A stretch of 64,000 nt of DNA from Candidatus Heimdallarchaeota archaeon (lineage in GTDB: Archaea; Asgardarchaeota; Heimdallarchaeia; Heimdallarchaeales; Kariarchaeaceae), in contig JADCLS010000005.1 in assembly GCA_026702845.1 (NCBI GenBank), forward strand, positions 62,001-126,000, in the 5' to 3' direction. Shown piece by piece: positions 44,396 through 51,160 of the stretch. The position numbers and the translations under genes were made by a program. The stretch's first letter is position 1. The number at the start of each line of letters is the position of its first letter. Under the pieces are notes generated by a model. That model saw only the letters and a list, made by a program, of their open reading frames with translations. It did not search any database and was not told the DNA's origin.

Positions 44396-45394
44396 ATGGG
44401 ATACGACGCAGAAGGAATTGCTGTATTTATTGAGCAATACGAAGGAAAAGCCATGGACATCTCATGGGAGTTACTGGGTAAATCCAGAGAACTCGCTGAT
44501 AAGTCCAAGGATAAGCTCATTGCATACTGTCTGGGTATGAATGTCAAGGAAATGGCCCAAGAAGCCATCTACCGTGGTGCTGATGTTGCCTATTATTGCA
44601 ATGATGATAAACTCGAGTACTACAAGTGGGAGACCTACACCAAGGTTCTGTACGATATGGTACAGAAATCAGAGCCCAATGGGTTAATTATCGGTGCAAC
44701 CCCCAATGGACGTGATGTTGCCGGTAGACTGGCTGTCAAGCTACACACCGGTCTCACTGCAGATGTTGTGGCACTTGATATGGATAAGAAAAATATCCTC
44801 GGTCAGGTACCTGGTTTCGGTGGTGCAGTTTTTGCAGTCATCACCTGTCCTGTGGCCCGACCTCAGATGGCAACCGTCAGACCTGGTATTTTCGAGGCAA
44901 TCGAACCTGATACCAAGCGAAAAGGTAAGCTCAAAGAGTTTGAATCCAGACTCACCGATGCTGATGTATCTACTGAGATCATCAAGATGCAGAAGGTAGA
45001 GGGTGTGGACATCTCCAAGGCCAAGCGACTTGTTGCTGGTGGCCGTGGTTTAGGCGGAGATATTTCTGATCTATTAAAACTCAAAGAGCTGCTCAAGGCA
45101 GAGGTGGGAGTGACCCGTCCACTATGTGATCAGGGATTACTCCCACGTGATCATCAGGTGGGTTCCACTGGTGTGACCTGTAAACCAGACATAACCATCA
45201 ATTTTGGTATTTCCGGTGCTGCACATTACACTGCTGGTATCAAGGATAGTAACACAGTGATCAGTATCAACACCGATCCCGAGGCATTGATTTTTGAGTA
45301 CTCTGATTATGAAGTGGTGGGTGATGCTCAGGCTATTCTACCACTGCTGGTGGAGAAGCTCAAAGCAAAACTTGTCAAGGAGGTCAAACAATGA
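44396..45394 (+). CDS. etfA: Electron transfer flavoprotein, alpha subunit
   Basis: The 332-residue EtfA has the FAD-binding C-terminal domain VAGGRGLGGD, DQGLLPRDHQVGSTGVTCKPD, GISGAAHYTAGIKDS and NTDPEALIFEYSDY. It starts one base after the hdrD stop and overlaps etfB by four bases (ATGA). With EtfB it forms a two-flavin electron carrier. Whether it is of the bifurcating class needs structural alignment of the beta-subunit FAD site. No acyl-CoA dehydrogenase gene is adjacent. Confidence 0.92.
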   Translation: MGYDAEGIAVFIEQYEGKAMDISWELLGKSRELADKSKDKLIAYCLGMNVKEMAQEAIYRGADVAYYCNDDKLEYYKWETYTKVLYDMVQKSEPNGLIIGATPNGRDVAGRLAVKLHTGLTADVVALDMDKKNILGQVPGFGGAVFAVITCPVARPQMATVRPGIFEAIEPDTKRKGKLKEFESRLTDADVSTEIIKMQKVEGVDISKAKRLVAGGRGLGGDISDLLKLKELLKAEVGVTRPLCDQGLLPRDHQVGSTGVTCKPDITINFGISGAAHYTAGIKDSNTVISINTDPEALIFEYSDYEVVGDAQAILPLLVEKLKAKLVKEVKQ

Positions 45395-46194
45395 GCGGAC
45401 TAAACATCGTGTGCTGCGTAAAAGTAGTGCCTAAAAACAGCGAGATCAAGATTGATCCCGAGACCAAGGGTGTAGATCGACGTGGTGTTGATTCCATTAT
45501 CAATGGTCCTGATAAGAATGCAGTTGAGGCTGCAGTCAGATTGAAAGAACTCTATGGAGGCAAAGTGACATTATTGTCCATGGCACCTCCAGGATTTGAT
45601 GATTTCTGGCACATTCTCATGGCTATGGGTTGTGATGAGATGGTATTACTCTCAGATCGTGCATTTGCACTGGCTGATAGCTATCCAACTGTCCTTACAC
45701 TTGCTGAGGGAATCAAGAAGATAGGTAATGTTGATCTGGTACTCACTGGTGTGGAATCAGCTGATGGAGGTACAGGAAATGTACCCCCCGGACTTGGTGA
45801 GGCACTTGGTTTCTCACAGGCAACGTATGTCGAGGAGATTGATTACGATGCCGAGAAAGAGAGATTTATTGTGCACAGGCTCAATGGTAATGGTCACGAG
45901 GTTATTGGTATACCCAAGCCTGCAGTGGCTTCCATCGAGCTGGCTGCCAACTCTCCAAGGTTCCCAGATTTCCGCAAGAAGGTTGATCTCGATGCCAACT
46001 ACAAGCTGACTGTGTGGTCCAATGAGGATCTACAGCTACCTGAGAACAAGAGAGGTCTTTCTGGATCCTTCACCATTGTTGATCGCTTTGTTGAGGCTAA
46101 GAGCCGAGAGAGAAAGCATGAGAAGGTGACCGGAACCAACGAGGAAATTGCTGAGAAACTTGCAGATATCATCATACAAAATATGAAGATGTAA
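45391..46194 (+). CDS. etfB: Electron transfer flavoprotein, beta subunit
   Basis: The 267-residue EtfB has CCVKVVPKNSEIKID, a GPDKNAVEAAVRLKE helix and a LVLTGVESADGGTGNVPPGLGEALG loop. It is the last gene of the korDABC-hdrA-hdrD-etfA-etfB operon. This copy is intact and in native codon style. Two degraded copies of its 3-prime end occur downstream at 47272-47310 and 47920-48040, each after an AT-rich accessory module. Confidence 0.92.
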   Translation: MSGLNIVCCVKVVPKNSEIKIDPETKGVDRRGVDSIINGPDKNAVEAAVRLKELYGGKVTLLSMAPPGFDDFWHILMAMGCDEMVLLSDRAFALADSYPTVLTLAEGIKKIGNVDLVLTGVESADGGTGNVPPGLGEALGFSQATYVEEIDYDAEKERFIVHRLNGNGHEVIGIPKPAVASIELAANSPRFPDFRKKVDLDANYKLTVWSNEDLQLPENKRGLSGSFTIVDRFVEAKSRERKHEKVTGTNEEIAEKLADIIIQNMKM

Positions 46195-46419
46195 AAATCA
46201 AAAAAAAATGTATATAGTCATATAATTTTTCTAAATCATAAATTTATTCAAAATCTTGAAGAACTAGATGGTTTATTTTTGAACTGAGGATTATTTGATA
46301 TAATCTGCTTAGATTAATCACAATAGCTCTATCATAAGTAAGAATCAATACTAGTATATGATATTTAATCATATAAAATACTCGTAATTTATATAAGAAA
46401 TGATGTAATATTAATATAT

Positions 46420-46959
46420 ATGACTGAATCTTTGGCTTCTTACAAATCATCCATAAATGATTATGAGAAAGTAGCTAATGATTATCGTATTGTAGAATTC
46501 ATTAATGGGGATATAATAGTGACACCACCTCCAAGTATCCAACATCAGAGAATGGTGATGGAAATTAGCACTCAATTAGCAACATTTCTTAAAAATTCAA
46601 AATATGAGGTCTTTTCTTCTCCAATTGGATTGAAACTTTCAAATGACCAGGTACTGGAACCTGATATTATTGTTGTAGAGAAGAAGAATGCGTTTACAGA
46701 AAATTATATTGTAAAATCTCCTACTTTGATTGTAGAAATATTGAGTCCAAGTACTGAACACAGAGATCTTGGAGTAAAAAAAGACCTTTATGAAGATTTC
46801 AAAGTAAAGGAATATTGGATAATAGATCCAGTATTATATACATGCACTATTTATATACTAAAAAATAGTAAATTTGTTAAAATTAAGGACATTGAAATTA
46901 GAAACACAAAAGTTACTTCAATTTCCCTCGATGGTTTTACATTAAACGAAATACCATAA
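46420..46959 (+). CDS. Uma2-family PD-(D/E)XK endonuclease-like protein
   Basis: The 179-residue protein matches the Uma2/DUF820 restriction-like fold. An N-terminal VEFINGDIIVTPPPS strand is followed by the HQRMVMEISTQL helix, the catalytic Asp in VLEPDIIVV, LIVEILSPST with the second acidic residue, then YEDFKVKEYWIIDP. Uma2 proteins are widespread and largely uncharacterised nucleases, often mobile. It is AT-rich, with a TATA element TTTATATAAG about 25 bp upstream (leaderless). It is the first accessory gene after etfB and lies before the first etfB remnant. A homing-type function is speculation. Confidence 0.82.
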   Translation: MTESLASYKSSINDYEKVANDYRIVEFINGDIIVTPPPSIQHQRMVMEISTQLATFLKNSKYEVFSSPIGLKLSNDQVLEPDIIVVEKKNAFTENYIVKSPTLIVEILSPSTEHRDLGVKKDLYEDFKVKEYWIIDPVLYTCTIYILKNSKFVKIKDIEIRNTKVTSISLDGFTLNEIP

Positions 46960-47271
46960 TCAATGTATATCAAATAATTTTTTCTTTGTCATAATCGCCT
47001 CTGTTACTACTTTCACAAAAATATTTCCAATTTAGAATTTTGTTATTTTCTGAAGACGCATTTAGTTTCTAGAGATCCTGACAAAATTGATCCTTAACAT
47101 CAGTGGTAATTAATGGGAATGTAATACCCAAATTTTGATAGATTTCTGTTCTGAACCCAAGAAATTTAGATAGATAATTGATTCATCAAGTATACTTCCC
47201 TCAAATCTATAAATGATAGATCATTTCATTGTAAATTTTACCTAAAATTTGTAACAAAAGGCAATCTTGGA

Positions 47272-47310
47272 TTGAGAGAGAAAACACTAGAAGGTGACTG
47301 GAACCAATAC
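47272..47310 (+). pseudogene. etfB: etfB 3-prime end remnant 1
   Basis: Over 37 bases this matches the intact etfB segment around 46103-46139 at about 29 positions, including runs GAGAGAGAAA, AGAAGGTGAC and GGAACCAA. Same orientation as etfB, offset 1168 bp. Too short to encode anything. It separates the Uma2 module from the toxin-antitoxin module. Confidence 0.6.
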
Positions 47311-47390
47311 TAAAACTATATTGAAAATAAAATCAATTTTTTCCTTGTTATAAAGATCGTCATACCAGCATAAAGAAAATAAATTTATAT

Positions 47391-47415
47391 TATAGTATGT
47401 ACATAAGATACTATA
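47391..47415. promoter_or_regulatory. Inverted-repeat operator at the antitoxin start
   Basis: TATAGTAT (47391-47398) and ATACTATA (47408-47415) form a perfect 8-bp inverted repeat with a 9-bp spacer, ending one base before the antitoxin ATG and just after the TATA element TTTATAT (about 47384-47390). This is the expected place for toxin-antitoxin autorepression. Confidence 0.6.
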
Positions 47416-47416
47416 G

Positions 47417-47629
47417 ATGCCAACCACTATTCAAATCAGTGATGAGCTAAGAGAAATCCTCAAGAAAAGAAAGCTTCACAGTAAGGAAAGCTATGAAGAT
47501 GTTATTTGGGATCTTATTGAAGATCAGTTGGTTCTTAAAGATAAGATAATAGAAGAGATAGAGAAAGGAATTTCAGAATATAAGTCAGGAAAATACCATA
47601 CTTTCGAGGAAGTGTTTCACAACGAGTAG
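47417..47629 (+). CDS. Antitoxin, RHH/VapB-RelB-like
   Basis: The 70-residue protein opens with TTIQISDELREILKKRKL, a ribbon-helix-helix-type DNA-binding start. A charged helical C-terminus (IEEIEKGISEYKSGKYHTFEEVF) would wrap the toxin. It is followed after one base by the RelE-like toxin frame. The promoter is covered by an inverted repeat, fitting autoregulation. The pair lies between two etfB remnants. Confidence 0.8.
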   Translation: MPTTIQISDELREILKKRKLHSKESYEDVIWDLIEDQLVLKDKIIEEIEKGISEYKSGKYHTFEEVFHNE

Positions 47630-47630
47630 A

Positions 47631-47891
47631 ATTGGGCCATATCGAATTCTTTTCACCTCTTATGCTAAGAAGAAGGTAGATAAGCTACCAAGTGATGTCA
47701 AAGATCGTATTGAAGGAGCCCTTCTTAGAATACAAGTTCGACCTTTTGATTATGTGGAGAGATTGGTAAACCATCCTTATTATAAACTTCGGGTGGGAGA
47801 TTACCGGCTAATAATGGAAATTATTGAAGAGGATATAGTGATATTAGTTGTCGAGGTTGGTCACCGAAGAAATATTTACAAGAAGATTTAG
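47631..47891 (+). CDS. RelE/ParE-superfamily toxin (no standard start codon)
   Basis: The frame from 47631 encodes 86 residues: GPYRILFTSYAKKKVDKLP, ..RIEGALLRIQVRP.., YYKLRVGDYRLIMEII and VVEVGHRRNIYKKI. These match the RelE/ParE toxin core, with the basic GDYR and GHRRNIY residues. It begins one base after the antitoxin stop. No ATG, GTG or TTG exists in frame upstream or near the start; the codon where a RelE protein should begin is ATT (47631). Either ATT is used as a rare start with coupled translation, or the start has been lost by mutation. RelE toxins cut mRNA; ParE poisons gyrase; the two cannot be separated by eye here. Confidence 0.72.
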   Translation: MGPYRILFTSYAKKKVDKLPSDVKDRIEGALLRIQVRPFDYVERLVNHPYYKLRVGDYRLIMEIIEEDIVILVVEVGHRRNIYKKI

Positions 47892-47919
47892 ATTACAAAA
47901 ATAATTCATTCTCAAGCTC

Positions 47920-48040
47920 TCAAGAGTCACGAGGTGATCTCCATTCCCAAGCTTACAGTGGCTTCTATCGGACTGGTAGCCAACTCAGGTGACCGGAACC
48001 AACGAGGAATCGCTGAGAAATTCACAGATACTATCATCGG
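47920..48040 (+). pseudogene. etfB: etfB 3-prime end remnant 2
   Basis: This matches intact etfB in two blocks. TCACGAGGT to GCCAACTC corresponds to about 45894-45953. A block starting at 47987 is identical for 23 bases to the segment starting at 46124 and continues as weaker similarity to the gene end. About 170 bp between the blocks is deleted and there is a frameshift in the second block, so it is a dead copy in the same orientation as etfB. It follows the toxin gene by about 30 bp. It marks the right edge of the second accessory module. Confidence 0.85.
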
Positions 48041-48062
48041 AACGGTATATATTCAAATGTCA

Positions 48063-48896
48063 TCATAAGCTGCGATCATGTAATTTTGTCGTTTCACAAC
48101 TATATTTCCAGATTTTATCCAGCAATTGTGCATGATTTGCTTCTTCGATGACATCTTTTTCTTCATTTTTATAGAAGTACTTTCCAGATACCGACTGGAG
48201 ACTTGGATCTGTGGAAAGATATGAAATAATAGCTGCTGCTCGATGAGGCTTTGGTAAAAAGAAATTTAACATTTTACTAATAATCTTGGGATATTCTCTA
48301 AATGAATCGGTTGCGATAACACCGGGATGAAGACAATTGACAGTTATCGAGGGCTCTTGCTTTGCTAGGTACTGGGTGAAGTATACCATCAATTTCTTAG
48401 ATATGGCATATGCATCATTTCCATTGAATTTTGAATTATTATTGTTAAAATCAATTACACCGTTTTTGTATAACTCTGATGTCACGTTAACAATACGGCC
48501 ATTTTGACTCTTCTTGATCTTATCCAATAATAGCATAGTAAGTAAAAAGGGAGCAAGGTAGTTAACCGCAAGGGTGACTTCTATTCCATCAACAGTATAC
48601 TCTTCTTTTCTCTTGAGCACTCCTGCATTATTAATGAGAACGTCTATCATATCCACCTTGGCCTTTATTCTAGAAACAAGGTCTCTGATTGATTGTTGAG
48701 ATGATAGGTCTGCATAATATAGATATACATCTTCATTTTTTGATTCACTCTTTATTTCATTGAAAGCTTGTCTTGATTTTTCACTATCCCTAGCAACCAT
48801 TAAAATTATATAGTCTTTTTTTGCCATCTCTAATGCTGTTGCCTTACCTATACCAGAATTTGCTCCTGTGATTACACATACTTTTTTATTAGTCAT
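48063..48896 (-). CDS. Short-chain dehydrogenase/reductase
   Basis: The 277-residue SDR has TGANSGIG cofactor loop near residue 10, VLINNAG, the catalytic Ser in VNVTSELY and YAISKK (YxxxK). An Arg in VARDSEK after the second strand suggests NADP(H). The sequence resembles the retinol-dehydrogenase/WW-oxidoreductase-like group; substrate unknown. It is divergent from a MarR-type regulator with an 81-bp shared promoter region, so it is probably the regulated target. Confidence 0.9.
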   Translation of the reverse strand: MTNKKVCVITGANSGIGKATALEMAKKDYIILMVARDSEKSRQAFNEIKSESKNEDVYLYYADLSSQQSIRDLVSRIKAKVDMIDVLINNAGVLKRKEEYTVDGIEVTLAVNYLAPFLLTMLLLDKIKKSQNGRIVNVTSELYKNGVIDFNNNNSKFNGNDAYAISKKLMVYFTQYLAKQEPSITVNCLHPGVIATDSFREYPKIISKMLNFFLPKPHRAAAIISYLSTDPSLQSVSGKYFYKNEEKDVIEEANHAQLLDKIWKYSCETTKLHDRSL

Positions 48897-48948
48897 ACTT
48901 CTCTATTTTATTTCAAATATATAACATTTATACTGTAATACTATGTTT

Positions 48949-48979
48949 TTGAATTAATTTATATCAATATTGAATTAAT
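48949..48979. promoter_or_regulatory. Direct repeat in the SDR/MarR divergent promoter
   Basis: TTGAATTAAT occurs at 48949-48958 and 48970-48979, 21 bp apart (two helical turns), in the 81-bp region between the divergent SDR and MarR genes. The second copy touches the MarR ATG. These are candidate binding sites for the regulator. Confidence 0.4.
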
Positions 48980-49589
48980 GATATCCAATCTAAATGTTTT
49001 TGAAATAAATACTAGTTTGATAACTATGGCAAATCAATTTAATATATTAAAAGAGATTATTGATAAATTAGAAGAATATGTGAAAGAAGAAGCGAATAAT
49101 AATTCTCTTACTGATTTTGTACTTTGGATGAATGTGGAATTATTTAAACCTCAGGGCTTAAAATCTCAACATAACCATGAACCGGATACTCAAATTGTAT
49201 TTCTTATTTCATTGCTCTACAAAAAAATCAAATTTAAGATAAAAGAGGCACTGGGTAATTCTGAGATCTCAAATGCAGAATCCTATAGCTTTCTCTATCA
49301 TTTGTCAGAAAGTAATGATATGCGTAAAATGGAGCTAATACGAATGCATCAAGTTCTTGCTCCCTCTGGCATTGAAATATTGAAACGTCTCCTATCAAAG
49401 GGGATGATAGAGGAATTTGATGATGAGGATGATAAAAGAGCTAAGAGAGTTAAGATCACCAAAAAAGGAATAGAAGAGGTAGACCGTCTTTTCCCAATAA
49501 TGAATACTATATATCGAGATGTTACGAAAATGCTGGATTTACAGGAAAAAATCAAATTAATTTCATTATTAAATGAGTTAAGTAAATGA
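48978..49589 (+). CDS. MarR-family transcriptional regulator
   Basis: The 203-residue protein (or 187 from the in-frame ATG at 49026) has a MarR-type winged helix. A helical dimer region comes first, then helix-turn-helix near residues 112-140 (ELIRMHQVLAPSGIEILKRL) and the wing IEEFDDEDDKRAKRVKITKKG near 143-163. The DxR pattern in the wing is typical. The N-terminal 60 residues are longer than usual. It probably controls the divergent SDR and itself. Confidence 0.82.
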   Translation: MISNLNVFEINTSLITMANQFNILKEIIDKLEEYVKEEANNNSLTDFVLWMNVELFKPQGLKSQHNHEPDTQIVFLISLLYKKIKFKIKEALGNSEISNAESYSFLYHLSESNDMRKMELIRMHQVLAPSGIEILKRLLSKGMIEEFDDEDDKRAKRVKITKKGIEEVDRLFPIMNTIYRDVTKMLDLQEKIKLISLLNELSK

Positions 49590-49861
49590 TAATTATTTGG
49601 TTTAATTTTTTAATTCAGTTTTGAGTAAGACTACAATAAATCGCATCGGTCAATATTCAAGACCTTATTCCTGGTAGCAATGAAATCCTTAAAAGAGAAC
49701 GCATGAGAATGTGATATCTCAGTTAATGTTTCTTACCAGCCATATAATATCTTACTCCGCAGGTTAGAAGTAGATTATTTATTGGGAGGAGATATTTAAT
49801 TGATAGGGTTATAAAGAAGTAGTAAACCTTTCAAAAAAATGTTACATTAAGAAAACTGCAT

Positions 49862-50236
49862 TTAATATTCTCTATTAAATTGAATTTTATAAAATTCATA
49901 AGAACGCTCAATTGCATCTTTTAGTTTTTGCTGATCATTTTGATCTCTGAGAATACGAGATAATCTATCAAACAATCTTTTCATCAGATCTACTTCTGCT
50001 TCAATTCTTGGTTCTTCTTCCATATAGGCCATTTCAGAAAATTCTAGATTATTTGCTACCTGCCATTCTTTAATTGTCATTAAAAGAAAACCCTTCATTG
50101 CTATGAGTTCAATACCTGCGAATTTGCTAATTACCTGTGCCACATCAGTGATTAATTTCTTCTGATGAGGTAGAGAATGGACTTTCTTGAAATATGCACT
50201 TCCTTTATCTAATTCATTTTGCTTGAAAGATATCAT
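49862..50236 (-). CDS. Hypothetical helical protein
   Basis: The 124-residue protein is predicted by eye to be mainly helical and charged (EEEPRIEAEVDLMKRLFDRL, then DQNDQQKLKDAIERSYEFY). I do not recognise it. It starts with an ATG and has an AT-rich promoter region. Together with the gene at 50332-50739 on the same strand it may form a small unit, 95 bp apart. Confidence 0.5.
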   Translation of the reverse strand: MISFKQNELDKGSAYFKKVHSLPHQKKLITDVAQVISKFAGIELIAMKGFLLMTIKEWQVANNLEFSEMAYMEEEPRIEAEVDLMKRLFDRLSRILRDQNDQQKLKDAIERSYEFYKIQFNREY

Positions 50237-50331
50237 ATCTCACTTCACTCAAAAATGTATATATATCTTTTGCCTCCTAATCTCAAGGTAATAATTATCT
50301 AGGAGTGATCAACAAGCCTCAGCAGTAATTC

Positions 50332-50739
50332 CTATTCTACATAATTTTCTAAAATTCTCACAATGATTGGGTTAAAATCATCAAACTCTTTTTGATTATT
50401 TTTAAATGAATCAAGCTTATCCTTATTTCTCATCATGAATTCCTTTTCAATGGTTTCAAATATAATTTCAGGTAACTTCTCAGTATCTGAGATGACAATT
50501 ATTGAGATCTCATCAAAGTGCCTTCTATGAAATATCATATTATTAATCTTAATTTTTTCAGGATTGCTTGGTTGAAGTACATAATCAATATGAGCACAAT
50601 CAAGAAGGGTTAAAATTGCAGTCATATGTGCATCTCTATTATAATCTTTAGGAAATTCATTAATTGAATTTATAATCAGAGGCTGATAATGATTATAAAT
50701 TGAAACTTCAAATATGATGATTTCTTCACAACCATATAT
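50332..50739 (-). CDS. Small longin/roadblock-like protein, start codon unclear
   Basis: An ATG at 50625 gives 97 residues. The same frame stays open upstream to 50742 and adds CEEIIIFEVSIYNHYQPLI, a good first strand-turn-strand for a longin or roadblock domain. The helix AHMTAILTLLDCAH and the DEISIIVISDTEKL strand follow. No ATG, GTG or TTG precedes this strand; ATA at 50739 is the likely first codon if the strand belongs. Alternatively the 97-residue form is a truncated relic. Fold assignment is by pattern only. Confidence 0.4.
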   Translation of the reverse strand: MYGCEEIIIFEVSIYNHYQPLIINSINEFPKDYNRDAHMTAILTLLDCAHIDYVLQPSNPEKIKINNMIFHRRHFDEISIIVISDTEKLPEIIFETIEKEFMMRNKDKLDSFKNNQKEFDDFNPIIVRILENYVE

Positions 50740-50742
50740 GAT

Positions 50743-51160
50743 TCAACAATTATAAATAAAGCAATTATGTACTCTTAATAATAGATTTAGCATTAAGTTT
50801 CAATTTTTTGAAAGTATAGTTGTCGTCAAGTGCCAGTCCTTATAAAAAAAAAAGATAGAAATTTTTGTTTTGTCGAGACTAACACAGTGAAGTATGTATT
50901 TTATTAAATTTTATCAGAATCTGAGATACTATATGTAGTACAAATCCGATAATTATAGATATCTGTTAAATCTAGACGATTCCAAGTAAGAATAAAATAT
51001 TCCACTAGTTCAAATCAAATATTATTATAATAATTTTGAGTAAATCCATTGGATTAATAATATTAAATAGAAAGCATAATTGAATAAAGGATGTCAATTT
51101 TACACATTGATTTGTTAGAGAAGGATAAAAAGTAGCTGCTAAATCATACTTTAAATTCAT
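50743..51160. other. AT-rich intergenic region
   Basis: This 418-bp gap holds no gene or repeat that I can identify. It contains a run of A (about 50846-50856) and the promoter region of the longin-like gene. Confidence 0.4.

Larger units (their letters stand above)
46960..47416. other. Intergenic region between Uma2 gene and toxin-antitoxin pair
   Basis: This 457-bp AT-rich gap holds the etfB remnant at 47272-47310 and the antitoxin promoter/operator near 47384-47415. Otherwise I see no gene. Confidence 0.5.
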
